Below are positions 32,030 to 43,029 of a stretch of 64,000 nt of DNA, one piece after another. Position 1 is the stretch's first letter, and the number at the start of each line of letters is the position of its first letter. The position numbers and the translations under genes are program-made. Source of the stretch: Micrasema longulum (lineage: Eukaryota; Arthropoda; Insecta; Trichoptera; Brachycentridae); contig JAGVSM010005038.1 of the NCBI GenBank assembly GCA_022494885.1, positions 59,609 through 123,608 of the forward strand, given 5' to 3'. The notes beneath the pieces are model-generated. The model saw nothing but the letters and a program-made list of their open reading frames with translations, was not told where the DNA came from and did not search any database.

Positions 32030-32640
32030 TGGTTGGTAAGTTCTTAAAAAGCCACGTCCCCGGGCCGGGGGTAATCGAGTGATTCTCTGAAAACGAAATT
32101 CTCGGCAGTTAATTCAGTCTCTTACCGCGCATCGGTCTGACGATGTCAGTCACGACGAAATCTGGCCAAAGGTGAAAATTGAAAATAAAGGTGGAATGAA
32201 CTTATATACGTGTTTTTATTATTCTGATTAAAAATCACCTTTGCGAAATGAAATCACACGGGGTATTTAATACAAGTTTAAAAACACCTTCGTCTCAAAT
32301 TTAGAGGATACGTGTGAGGATACTCTCTCACACACATTTAAGGTTTTGTTGGTAAAATATTCCCAGAGGACCTATGGCTTTCCACAGCGGCGGGCGGGGG
32401 TGGCGGCCGGGGGAGTGTTGGGAATATTGCGTTGCCATAGCGACCGGCGGGGGCGAAGTCTCTGGGGCCCTCTGCGATGTGATTAATGCGGCGCCCCCGA
32501 GGGACCCGGCCCCCTGCCCCCAGCCCCCTTCTCCTGCCCGCCCCCTATAATGTATCCAGGGCACGGCGTGATTTTACGGAGGAAAATATGCCGGGATCTA
32601 CCGAGACCACGTGACCTACACGGATAATTGGCCCACGCCG
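32030..32640. promoter_or_regulatory. Large GC-rich island
   Basis: This is the largest GC-rich block in the window. It contains CCCCGGGCCGGGGG near 32055, AATTCAGTCTC (initiator-like) near 32110, then GGCGGGCGGGGGTGGCGGCC and CCGGCCCCCTGCCCCCAGCC, and a CACGTG E-box at 32608-32613. Between the GC parts, 32170-32330 is AT-rich. No open frame has exon support and no repeat relative is seen. A promoter with a 5' exon or a strong enhancer is plausible. Confidence 0.4.
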
Positions 32641-33152
32641 AGGCGAATTTAATTCATTTTCTAACTACACAGATTTTGCATGCCAACGTAAATTTATACG
32701 TAATACGTACATTGCACATCACGTAGCGTATTAAGATACCTCCACTTGTAGACAAATATTTATTCACTTTTGGTTTGTTTAATATAAAAGACCTCGTTTT
32801 TATTTACAAGTATTCGAAAATAATTTTAATATAAAAAATATGAATTTTATGAAAATGTTTCCATTTGTAGATTTTAATTGGGTTGTGGTCCAGTGGTTTG
32901 TGGACAACGGATCATAAGTCATTTTAGTCATTTTTAGTCATTTTTAACTCGTTGAGTTCCAAAATTTAAATACAGTGTTTGGGTAAACTATGACGACGCA
33001 CATATTTCTTTTGTATTTAGAATAAAAATGCGTTCAATATGTTATAAAGGGATACTTTTTTGCGGTAAGTAGGTAAGGGTATACAACAAGGGAATCATTT
33101 TAACTCTTGAGCAGATGATGTCGCATAAGTCTATATAGAGTGGAAGACTTGA

Positions 33153-33582
33153 TATACACGGTTTTTCAGGGCCAGACCACGAAACTTCAGAGGAACATTC
33201 CTCATAGTAAGCTTTTAAAAAGAGCTTAATAAAAAATTCCAAAAAGCCATTTGAAAAAATAAAATAATTTCGTGGTCTCAAAACGGACTAAACCTTAAAT
33301 TTCTCAGACCCGCATTCCTCCCGCAAACCTCTACCCCTCCCTGACAAAAAAATGCGATAAAAACGTATTTGACCAACGTAGCGATCCACACCAGACGCGG
33401 ACAAGGGAAGCGGCTGGGTAGGAGAGGGGTAGGGGTTTGTGGAGGGACTGCTTGTCTAAGAAATGAAAGATTTAATACATTATGATATCACAATTTTTAA
33501 AATAAATAAATTTTAATGACTTTTTGGAAAAATTAGGAATGTTCCTCTGAAGTTTCGCGGTCTGGCCCTGAAAAACCGTGTA
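33153..33582. mobile_element. TA-flanked MITE with long TIRs
   Basis: TIRs of about 50 bp: TATACACGGTTTTTCAGGGC on the left and GCCCTGAAAAACCGTGTATA on the right. They share GAAACTTCAGAGGAACATTC inward. It is about 430 bp with no transposase; the internal block is GACCAACGTAGCGATCCACA. TA ends suggest Tc1/mariner superfamily. Confidence 0.85.
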
Positions 33583-33639
33583 TACCTAATTAAAAAATAA
33601 TGCAGTGGTATTTTTAACAGGCCTAAAATAGATGATATT

Positions 33640-33985
33640 TTTTATAAATTGTTGAAAATAGATTCAACTTCAGAGGAATTTCTTAATTGTAAACTTTGAA
33701 AAAAACCTAACAAATTTTAGATAAAAAAAATTGACATAAAAAACGTTTTTGACCAACGAAGCGATACGCATAAGACGCGGACAAGATAGAGTAGGGTAGG
33801 GTACGGTAGGAGAGAGGAAAGGGTCTGCGGAAGGGATGCCAGTCCGATAAATTAAGGATTTACTCCATTTTAAAAATATTTTTAAAAAAAAAACTACAAA
33901 AAATGTTTTTTGAATTTTTTATTAAAGTTTACCACGAGGAATGTTTCATTGAAGTTTTGCGGTATGGGTCTAAAACACCGTGTCA
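33640..33985. mobile_element. Second, damaged copy of the same MITE
   Basis: AACTTCAGAGGAATTTCTTA (left), GACCAACGAAGCGATACGCA (internal) and TTTTGCGGTATGGGTCTAAA with ACACCGTGT (right TIR) mirror the element at 33153-33582, about 60 bp away and in the same orientation. The outer left TIR is lost. Confidence 0.75.
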
Positions 33986-33989
33986 GATA

Positions 33990-35260
33990 GCTGGAAGACA
34001 TTGCTTTTATCAATAAGTGCCCCGGAGAACTTATTCTTATACTTAAAAGTTTAAAAAAAATAATAAAATACCTGTATTTCGAAATATCTCCACGACGCCG
34101 ACGCCGACGTTACAGCACTGTTTGCAGAGAGTTTTTTTTGCAGTCTTTTGCGGGTTAATATCTAAATGCAGTACTGAACAGAACGAACAAAATGTAGGAA
34201 TCGACTTTCGTAATTTCCCTATAATTCTAATTAACCAATTTATCGTCAGCGGTAATGGACTGAAAATATATGTTTCATTATAAACGTACGTTATTCATGT
34301 CAAATTTTTTATTTGCATGCCTTCTTTGAAATTAAAACCTATTCTACCGATCACCACTACAATGAAATTCTCGCTTTCGTTTTTTTTTGTATTTGTTTTT
34401 ATTTAAGAAGTTAAACATGAACAGAAAAATATAAAAGGAAAAATAATGAAACCCACTAAACCGCTAAACCGGCCTGTTTGTAGGTTTCTTATTTTTCCTT
34501 TACAAAGAAAAACGTTAGAGAAATCATATAATTTTTTTAAAGTAATATAAACATGATTAAGAACTAAAAGCATACGTATTTTCACACAAAATTTAAATAC
34601 AAACAATTAAAGAGATGATTTTTAACATAAAATAATAATCACTATAAAGCCTTGTTACATATGAGCCATTTAATTATTTTTTCCTTAAATGTTTTATGAA
34701 CGTTTTCTTTTAATATCTGCTTAGGAATTTCATTAAAGTTTTAGTAATTGTATAATGAAGTGATCTTTAGCCATACTTGTTAACATACCTTGGTACTGAC
34801 AAGCTTTCACGTTGTGCTAGCCTTGTATTGTGTGTATGTATATACCTTTTCTGGTAGTTATGTTAAATCGATATCTAGTAACAAATTTGAGACATAAAAT
34901 AGCATTTACTGACATTTATTATTTAAACTAGCCGTTACTATTGTTTTGATTTTAATAAATTTAATATTGGCTTAATTAAGTAAGCGGAGTAATCTTTGTT
35001 TACTCAATCGGGCTTATTAATCTTTATGGACGCGGTGTGATAGTATCAGTTTATAAATCTTGCATATTGTATGAGCAATAAAATCCCCCACCAAAGGGAA
35101 GGGAAGTTGTGTGTGGCGTTTGTGGCTGCTGCCCGTTGAAAATAATTGTGTAAATTATTTATTTTTATTAGTCACTTCATTATTTTTATTTTATGATTAG
35201 ATACAAAGTAACCCATATAAAAAATAAACAGAGAAAATGCTCGGAATAAACAACTATCTA
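33990..35260. other. AT-rich DNA, nothing recognised
   Basis: A small CpG patch (CGACGCCGACGCCGACG near 34091) is present. No exon or repeat relative otherwise. Confidence 0.45.
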
Positions 35261-35262
35261 AC

Positions 35263-35680
35263 AGCAACTGAAAACTTTTTGAACAAACTAAACAATTAAA
35301 TGTAACTGAACTCTCTAAACTAGAATCTTTAAAATTTATTCATAAACTAGCCACTGATGTAATTGTAGACGAAGAATTAAAACTTGAAAAAAACTGTAGT
35401 AAACATGAACACAATACGAGAATATCAGAAAAATATCATATACAATCTTTTAAAACGAGAAAAGGACAAACGAGACTTATAAACCATGGACTGAAATTAT
35501 ACAATAAACTACCAGACAAAACTAAACAAAAGACTCAGACAACCTTTACAAAAGATGTTAAAAATATTATTATTAACAGTAGAATATGAATTTTAAAAGT
35601 GAAAATATTTTGTGAAATGTATGTAACCCGAAGGGTTTATCAATGAAATTTAAATTTAAAAAAAATAAATTAGTAACTAA
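35263..35680 (+). mobile_element. CR1/Jockey-like LINE, RT C-terminus and 3' end
   Basis: The + strand reads LFEQTKQLNVTELSKLESLK, FIHKLATDVIVDEEL, HNTRISEKYHIQSFKTRKGQ, TRLINHGLKLYNKLPDKTKQ and FTKDVKNIIINSRI then a stop near 35589, without interruption. It matches the RT tail pattern HNTR...F...R...GLKLYN.LP...F. Just 36 bp on is the hairpin AACCCGAAGGGTT (35625-35637), then AAATTTAAAAAAAATAAATT. It is the least damaged LINE end here but starts without RT motifs, so it is 5'-truncated. Confidence 0.8.
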
Positions 35681-35835
35681 ATGAAAAAGTTAAGAATATT
35701 GAGTTTGTTTTATTTTTTTTTCGAGCTCATTTTTTTAGCAAAATAAAAAATGATGAAACGGTCAACTAGATAAATAGATTATGGTAATCCAAATTATTAT
35801 TCATAATTAAACACTTTGGAGCGGATGTGGAAAAG

Positions 35836-35942
35836 AAGAAGAGAAGAAGAGAAGAAGAGAAGAAGAGAAGAAGAGAAGAAGAGAAGAAGAGAAGAAGAGA
35901 AGAAGAGAAGAAGAGAAGAAGAGAAGAAGAGAAGAAGAGAAG
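35836..35942. repeat. 8-bp satellite (AAGAAGAG)n
   Basis: About 13 units of AAGAAGAG in tandem. A - strand frame reads an artificial LLLFFSSS repeat. Simple sequence. Confidence 0.95.
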
Positions 35943-35944
35943 AA

Positions 35945-37235
35945 TAAATTGTTTATCTAATGACGTATCCATCAGTGCTTATTGTACATTTTTTGTATAA
36001 TTTTTGTATCGAACGAATTACAAATTTTATTGTAGGTATACAATTCTGTTTTTTTTTTTTAACAATAAGTTTTTTTGCAAGCAGTGCCAATATATTTTAT
36101 GTATTATTTATTTTTAATTTCTTGTTTTGAGTAAGATTAGTGTTTTTAAAAATGTGTAGATGATATTAAAAATAATACATTTTTTATGTTTTTTGGTTAC
36201 CAACTCAGAAGTAAATAAAAACGAATTTCTTATAATTCATCACTATGATATTTTGTATTGTAAATTTATTTACTGACATTGATTTTATTGCATTATGTAC
36301 AAAATCTCAAATTAAGGACAAAAGATCGCCTCTTTTTTAAGCGGTATTTGTTTTCGTTTTTAATGAACTTTTTGTTTTAATCCTTATTATCCCTCGCTCT
36401 TTTTTGTATATTGTTATACTGTATAAAGTAATACTAAATTTTACCAACAATTTGACATAATATATGGATTTTACTACTGTTGTTAAATTTGTGTTTATGA
36501 TTGCTGAACTAATTTTTGTACCTTAATTGATAAAACATGAGTGTCCACATTTAAACATTTTTAAGTTAAATAAGCTAATACTAAGCTTTTTTATATGTTA
36601 ATAAAACACCGAAGACAACTTTCGTCATAAAAATGTTTTTTTAGTTTGAAATAAAAATCTAAAGTCTATTTTGTTATAAAATATTTTAAAATACGCTTTT
36701 CTTTAGTTCTTTAAAAATTGAAATTTTTCCAGAAAATTAAATATCTGTATGTATTTATAGCCAGAAAATATTAAAGAATATAATTTCGGAAATGTTATAT
36801 ATGCCAAAAAATTTATTGGGACAAAAACAATAAACATATGTGCTAAGACCACAGATATAATCTATTCAGTGGCTAAGACAGTAAATATTTTGATGACAAA
36901 GAAACAAACAATTTTACAGTTGTTAAAATAAAATAAAAATTACGGCAAAAAATGATCAAAATAAAAAATAAGGAAAGTATTATAAGAGCAGTTCTTAAAA
37001 GTTATGTTATGGGATATGCGTAATTAAAAATAGAAAATTTTTCTTGGGCTGCTTATTATATTTGGTTTCATTATATTTTATTATTACCTACCGTCAGTTT
37101 CCTTATTTGTACTTTTACATAATATTGTATTTACACACATATTTTTAATAAATAAGAAAATTGTACTTCTCGAATACAATTTTCGACACATTTGAGAAAT
37201 CTTATTATGCATAGAAGTATTCAAAAGTGTTATTC
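35945..37235. other. AT-rich DNA, nothing recognised
   Basis: No exon, repeat relative or structure seen. Confidence 0.5.
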
Positions 37236-37239
37236 AGTT

Positions 37240-37510
37240 GCGCGGTGTGTGTCTTCGCTTAGCCGGTAACAACACCTCGGGTTGGGTACCTGGCTAGGGT
37301 AGGTACGGGCTACGGTACCTGGCGAGGTAGGGGCCCCCGGGGGGCAGTATGCTCAAGGCGGCAGAAAATTAACGGAGCCCCGCGGGAAATCTATCTCCTC
37401 TCTGTCTTAGCGCGGAAACCTCTCGGGAAATATTTAATATCTCGCCTCCGCCGCGCCCCGCTAGATGGCGCGCACTGCGAGAGAGCGAAGACACGACTAT
37501 GAATGTGAGG
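37240..37510. promoter_or_regulatory. GC-rich, CpG-rich island
   Basis: It starts near an initiator-like TTCAGTTGCGC (about 37233). Then come paired GGTACCTGGC motifs (GGGTACCTGGCTAGGG; GGTACCTGGCGAGG), GGGGCCCCCGGGGGG and CCTCCGCCGCGCCCCGC. A 61-codon + strand frame begins MARTARERRHDYECEDLSGK at 37465 but drifts into AT-rich DNA without a donor. Promoter plus 5' exon is possible. No repeat relative. Confidence 0.35.
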
Positions 37511-37855
37511 ATTTAAGTGGAAAAGCTTGCCTCGTATTGTATTATGTTCCTACAAACGTAGCCTGCCTTATCTCTCATATTCAACTTCATGTTACTTCAG
37601 TATTTTGTCTTAATTTATTTATCAACCTGATGGCACATTTTAACTCGTGACGTAATTCTAAGTTTTAGTAATCTACCATGTAGGTACTGAAGGCTTATTC
37701 TGTCACAATTTCGTTTCGTAAGTTCGTTCGTTCGACACAAATCCATTTCACTCTAACGCAATCAAAATCGTATTTCGCTCTCGATCACTCTCATACGATA
37801 CGAATGAATTTACGAAACGAATTAGTTATAGAATAAGGCCAGAGTGCGTTCGAGT

Positions 37856-38601
37856 CATAGAATTAAGATTAGTCCAGAAGGAGCGTAGAATCATATTTAA
37901 ATACATCGGACTGTATCCAATAATTCCCCCACTTAGACACACTTTCGCCGCGCGCATACTTGAAGTCACCGGGGGTAATATTGCCAGATCACAAAGAATA
38001 TAACCATAACACAAGTGTAAGGTAAAAAGAAGCAGTCTGTTAATTTCTCTTTTATTGTGTACGCGGAAACATTGATTGACACAACAGAGAAGATAAGTAA
38101 ATGGCCATTTAATAAGAGAAATTGAATTAATGAACTTTGAACTAAAAATATAAAACAAATTTTATTTGATATGAAACGAATATTTTTATATCATTTCAAA
38201 TAATATTTGATGTTTTGAAAATAACGTCGGTCAAACGTCCACCACAGAGTTGTAAAATCCGAGATTCAATTTTCATTAATTCTCTCATTAGATAAGCAAA
38301 TTATTTATTATTTTTGACAATCTGACTGATGGAAAAAAAAAGTATTTTTCAAGTAATGCACATTCATTAGCTAATTACGCAGGAAATGTGATTGCATCCG
38401 GTTTCTTTAAGATCCTAGCAGTATTTCTTCACTTTAAAATGACACAACACGGCATAGTTGAATTCAAATCAGGAGTTGCGTACTGAGCGACGTTTACAAA
38501 GAAACTAATGGGTCAAAACGTAAACCTACTCATTTATGAGTAGTTGAGCCGCCTTCTGTTTGTTGTGCGTATGCGGTTAATGGACTATTCTTAATTCTAT
38601 G
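37856..38601. mobile_element. Non-autonomous TIR element, 8-bp TSD family, copy 3
   Basis: Perfect 8-bp target duplications GTTCGAGT lie at 37848-37855 and 38602-38609. The left TIR begins CATAGAATTAAGATTAGTCC. The right end, GGACTATTCTTAATTCTATG, is its inverse. It is 746 bp with no transposase. The palindrome CTACTCAT/ATGAGTAG lies at 38526-38543. This copy best defines the family's borders. A - strand frame (MILRSFW...) is partly shared among copies but is not a known protein. Confidence 0.95.
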
Positions 38602-38869
38602 GTTCGAGTGTTCAATAACCTATGTTTGTGTGGTAGTGCCTGTCGGTGAACTAAATAAAAAATCATTTTTTTATTGTGTTCGTAGGCACACTCAAATTAA
38701 TTATATGAAAACTTATAGTAACACGCACATAAAGCAAAGATTATTGAAGATCTAAGTGGACTGTACTTAACTTTAATTTACCTGTTAGATTGTGTAGCGT
38801 TTGTTTTGTTTTTATTACTTTTTCTTATGCTTTAGATTGTTAAAATTTACTACGATTCCTAATTGGCAT

Positions 38870-39200
38870 ATAATGATGCATAGGGCATTGCATTGGAATA
38901 GTAGGCAGAGCATATCTCTAAATTTGTTGCTACACAAAGGCAAAACATTTTTGAGTAGGGAATATATGAGTCTAGGCATGTACAGGGCTTATGATCTGTC
39001 ATTAAGAGAGTCTGCAAGCATTTGGACATACTCAAAACATTGTTGAGTGTATCTCGATCATGTGTTACAGGAAGGTAATGTGTTCAGTCTTACGCTTCAG
39101 GTGGCAGTCCAGGGAGAGTGAAATGTTGTCGTGTAAAACAACCTTATAAACAAATACTTCTGCTCGACCCTCCTAGAAATCGAACCCAGGACATCAAGTG
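38870..39200 (-). mobile_element. SINE4 copy interrupted by an F5 insertion
   Basis: The SINE4 3' part (AATGATGCATAGGGCATTGC) runs to 38918 and resumes at 39050 (TATCTCGATCATGTGTTACA), then TCTTACGCTTCAGGTGGCAG and GAAATCGAACCCAGGAC (B box). The A-box end is lost. The nested piece is listed separately. Confidence 0.85.
38919..39049. repeat. F5 short variant nested in SINE4
   Basis: The insert is 131 bp, from TAAATTTGTTGCTACACAAA to CATACTCAAAACATTGTTGA (plus GTG). It is flanked by TATCTC at 38913-38918 and 39050-39055, which gives a target duplication of about 6 bp and exact family borders. Confidence 0.8.
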
Positions 39201-39204
39201 TATC

Positions 39205-39995
39205 TATTTATTGTTTGTATAAGGCGTAAAACGCGTACAAGCCTTTTTAGATATCTTAGCGTCCATGCGCTCTGTAGCTCTAAGACGTGTTGTAATCGAG
39301 CTTCTATCTTTTTTTAAAATCTATCATTAATGCAAAATAGGAACTAGAATCCCAACTGTCCACGCGTCCAGAAGCTTCAAGACGTTTTAAGATATTTATT
39401 GTACAGCGTCCTTGCGGTGATTTTCTGAAAACATGGCACTATGTAAATTATCCAATGTGATAAATAATAATAACGCATTATAACAGTCTTTTGTAATAAA
39501 ATACATTTAATAATATTGACCATTTCTTTTTTTTAAATTACAAAGGCAAAATATTCATCAAAAATATTAAAAAAACATAACAGCTAAAAAAAGTTTTATA
39601 AAAAATATTAGGAGTATCTATATATGGATGTAAAAATGTTTCTAGACAAGTGTTACTGAATTTTCCTCCTTAGTTTTATCAGAGTTTATTATGACGATCT
39701 CTGCTGAAAAAGATCAAATCTATTTTCTATTAATTGTGTAGCGATTAATGCGTTTGACTGTTTGATATCTGGGGTTTGGTTTCCGGTGAGATATAAATAT
39801 TGATTTCAGTGCTTTTGAATTGCAATGTTCCTTTGAACTGCATTGATATGCGAAGCATGTTACGAACAAATAATTTGAATAAATAAATAGATAAAAAAAA
39901 ATATTCTGCAATTTCTGTAAAAATATATCGTACTTTTTATCATTCGATGCAAGATAATGGTAACAAAAGGAAAACAATATAAAAAACACATATTA
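39205..39995. other. AT-rich DNA, nothing recognised
   Basis: A slightly GC-richer patch at 39230-39310 is unassigned. No exon or family relative. Confidence 0.4.
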
Positions 39996-39999
39996 TTAA

Positions 40000-40260
40000 A
40001 CAATGTTTTAAGTATTTCCAAATGCTTGCAGACTAACTGGATTTCCTCCTTAGAGTGCTATTTAGATCTCAATTTATGGTAAAGTAATTTATTTATTGTA
40101 AGGAAATATGGATGTCTAGGTATTTACCGAGCTTATGACTTTATTCAGTCAATGAAAAGCCATAAGCCCTGTAAATACCCAGACTTCTACATTCCTTTCT
40201 CAAAAATGATTTCCCTCTCTGTTGCAATAAATTGAGAATATTTGGGTGTTCAAAAAATAT
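40000..40260 (-). repeat. Repeat family F5, foldback variant
   Basis: It starts AACAATGTTTTAAGTATTTC with GGATTTCCTCCTTAGAG. The block TATGGATGTCTAGGTATTTA and its inverse TAAATACCCAGACTTCTACA pair around a spacer of about 30 bp. It closes CCCTCTCTGTTGCAATAAAT. It has the same design as 15875-16190 with a different, shorter core. Confidence 0.75.
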
Positions 40261-40264
40261 TTTA

Positions 40265-40595
40265 CTAATCAAATTTTAATATTTCAGGGTGGTTTTCCGT
40301 GCTTTCAAAACTTATCTTTGTGAATGCCTGAGTATTTTAAAATAAAATATTTAGTAAATGGTGTTTGAATAATATTGATAAATAAGTTTTAATTTTTGTA
40401 GAAATATTCATAAAAACATTTCAATACGTCTACTTACTTTATGTGTCGGTTCAAAAAGGGTCAATACATCTTGATCGAAGACCTAAACAAAATTCAACCC
40501 TTTCAAATTCGTAGTTTTACATTCCTATCCTCGATATTATTAGCGCCAAATCTCGGAGCAGTAATTAAGTCGCGGTGTAAGCAAATAAAAGCTAA
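40265..40595. other. AT-rich DNA, nothing recognised
   Basis: Probably the body of the LINE-like 3' end that follows. No RT motifs found. Confidence 0.35.
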
Positions 40596-40599
40596 AAAC

Positions 40600-40660
40600 G
40601 CAGGAAATAAAATGAATTAAACTAAAAGGCACTACGTGCCGTGTATATTGATAAATAAAT
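40600..40660 (+). mobile_element. LINE-like 3' terminus with hairpin
   Basis: The palindrome GGCACTACGTGCC (40628-40640) is followed by GTGTATATTGATAAATAAAT, matching the stem plus TAAATAAAT layout of the LINE ends at 31690 and 35625. Confidence 0.45.
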
Positions 40661-40894
40661 TATACAAAAAATAATCTTTTGAATAAGTATCACCGTTTAT
40701 TATGAACAACCGGCCTTCCGTTAAATATGATAATTACGATGCAGATTTTCACAATTCGGTGATGGAAAAATAATTTTATAAAAACAAAAATATTTAGTTA
40801 TACGGTCAAAGTCAATTACAGCACTTACATTATAAATATGTGTAGCAAAGACAAACAAGAACACTAAAATAATGGTATACAGTATTAAAAAAAA

Positions 40895-41085
40895 ACATGA
40901 TCTTTTTTTTAAAGAAATATTTGCGTTCTTATGATTTACCCAAATATTTAATTTTGAGGGGCCATTTTCAACGAGTTGTAAATATTTTATTATTAGAAAA
41001 TTGGAATCAAGTTGGGGTAGAATGGAATTCGAATCTTTGAGCCGTGAGTCCGAGACACAAGTCACGAGACCACAACTCAATTTAC
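40895..41085 (-). mobile_element. SINE3 copy
   Basis: On the - strand: GAGTTGTGGTCTCGTGACTT (A-box region), AAAGATTCGAATTCCATTCT (weak B box), CCCCAACTTGATTCC, CAACTCGTTGAAAATGGCC, then AATATTTGGGTAAATCATAA and GAACGCAAATA. It has the same order as 61022-61178. Confidence 0.75.
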
Positions 41086-41089
41086 ATTT

Positions 41090-41640
41090 AAAACCATTAA
41101 AGACACAGATTTTAGCCATGTAAATCCTTTTTTATCCTACACAGCGTCGATGGTGAAGAGATCTGCGAAAAAAGGGAGGATTTATCCCAAAGAACTCCAA
41201 GTTGTGCGACGAATTAAGTAATCTACGTAATAATTTTAATGAAGAAAATGATATAAAAAAGTATTTAAGAATTAATTTATTTCGCAGTCCATAAATTCCA
41301 TGTGTTAGCACAGGACAGTAAAATTTTACTCTTCTACAAATTGCCTTTAGTTAGACGTGAAGAAAAGCGAGTTAGCTAAGTTTTCCCGTGACGAGTTGAA
41401 TAGAAGATTATTTGTCAGCATTGAGCTTGTAACTGGAAATTGTGTTAGAACTGGATGACCCTTTCGAGACACGCGGTCTGGGTTCGTGTTACACACAACA
41501 CACAAACAGAATATACTCCGAAACAGTTCCAAACTTAACTTCGAAACGTGCAGAATTATCACGCCCCATGCAACGTTTCAAAGGGGATTCAAGAAAATGG
41601 TTTTAAATCATCTTACTGTTTTAATTATTTATAAATTCAT
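41090..41640. other. Unassigned DNA
   Basis: Slightly GC-richer around 41370-41500, with a B-box-like GTCTGGGTTCGTG that is too weak to call. No exon or family relative. Confidence 0.35.
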
Positions 41641-41644
41641 TTTT

Positions 41645-41735
41645 CCACCTCTTGGTTTTATGATCAGCGTTTTTAATTACCATGCAAGAGGTCATGAGTT
41701 CGATTCCCGACTTCGTAGACATGAACTATTTATTT
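41645..41735 (+). mobile_element. SINE4 5' head fragment
   Basis: CATGCAAGAGGTCATGAGTT with CGATTCCCGACTTCG (B box) and ACATGAACTATTTATTT match the SINE4 head and early body on the + strand. An A-run follows. Confidence 0.6.
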
Positions 41736-41739
41736 AAAA

Positions 41740-42208
41740 AAAAAAATTTTTACATTTTTTTTTCTTTTGCACCACAATGTCATGTACTTACCAGACGCGT
41801 GCAATGACTATTATATGAAAGGAAGCTATAAAAAAATGTGGTTCTTTTCTACAAACAAGATCTCCAAGACCTAAGACAGATGCATTTAAATTTTGAATAA
41901 ATTTCAATACCATGTTCGCTTTATTAGAGTTGTTTTTTCATTGGATTACACAAATTAGATGCTATGTTTTCGATGCGTCGTCAATGTTATAAACCTTAAC
42001 GCGCATGTGCAAAATCCGTTTTTTTATCTTTAAGAGTTGTATCCGGCATATTCATTGATCACTATCGGGGACAGATATTTAGCATGTTGCTAATAGAAAA
42101 TATAAATACGTGTGTATACTAAAAATACTGTTTGAATTCGGGATTCGCTTGCCCTGAACGTTCTTTGCGGGAATCCTATGAACTTTAATTTATAAATGTT
42201 TTTTTAAA
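41740..42208. other. AT-rich DNA, nothing recognised
   Basis: No exon or repeat family seen. Confidence 0.5.
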
Positions 42209-42218
42209 GACAAAATAC

Positions 42219-43021
42219 CATAGAAATAAGAAGAGTTCAGAAGGGGCGTAGAATCATATTTGAATAGATTGGGCTGTGTCTAATAATTCCCCCACTTAGA
42301 CACACTTTCGCCGCGCGCATACTTGAAGTCACCGGATCATTGCCAGATCGCGAAGAATATAACCATAACACAAATGTAAGGTAAAAAAAGCAATCTGTTA
42401 CTTTCTCTAAAATTTTATTGTGCACGCGGAAACATTGATTGACACAACAAAGTAGATAAGTAAAGGGTCATTTAATAAGAGTAATTGAATTAATGAACTT
42501 TGAACTTAAAATATAAAACAAATTTTATTTGACATGAAACGGATATTTTTATATCATGTCAAATAATATTTGATGTTTTGAAGATAATGTCGGTCAAACG
42601 TCCACCACAGAGTTGTTTAATCCGAGGTCTAATTTTTATTAGTTCTTTTATTAGATGAGCAAAGTAGGGTAAAAAAATTTACTACCCTGGCAACACTAAC
42701 GAAATTTCCATTTTGTTTTTTCGACAATTTGACAGATGGAAAAATAATTTAATTTTTAAGTAATGCATTTGTTATATACACATTCATTAGCTAATTACAC
42801 ATGACATGTGATTGCATCCCGTTTCTTTAAGATCCTAGCAGTATTTCTAAACTTTAAAAGGACACAACACGGCATAGTTGAATTCAAATCAGGAGTTGCG
42901 TACTGAGCGACGTCTACAATAAAAAAATTGGGTCAAAACGTAAACCTAATGATTTATGAGTAGTTGAGTCGCCTTCTGTTTGATATGCGTATGCGGTTTC
43001 TGGACTATTCTTAATTCTATG
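42219..43021. mobile_element. Non-autonomous TIR element, 8-bp TSD family, copy 4
   Basis: It is flanked by CAAAATAC (42211-42218) and CAAAATGC (43022-43029), one mismatch. The left TIR CATAGAAATAAGAAGAGTTC has decayed; the right GGACTATTCTTAATTCTATG is intact. It is 803 bp with no transposase. The left arm of the internal palindrome is broken (CTAATGAT opposite ATGAGTAG), unlike copies 1-3. Confidence 0.9.
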
Positions 43022-43029
43022 CAAAATGC

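Noticed and set aside
35766..35972. Leu/Phe/Ser repeat protein
   Set aside because: It is the translation of the 8-bp satellite.
37465..37650. Short gene starting MARTARERRHDYECEDLSGK
   Set aside because: It starts in a GC island but runs into AT-rich DNA without a donor, and no homolog is recognised. Kept only as a comment on the island.
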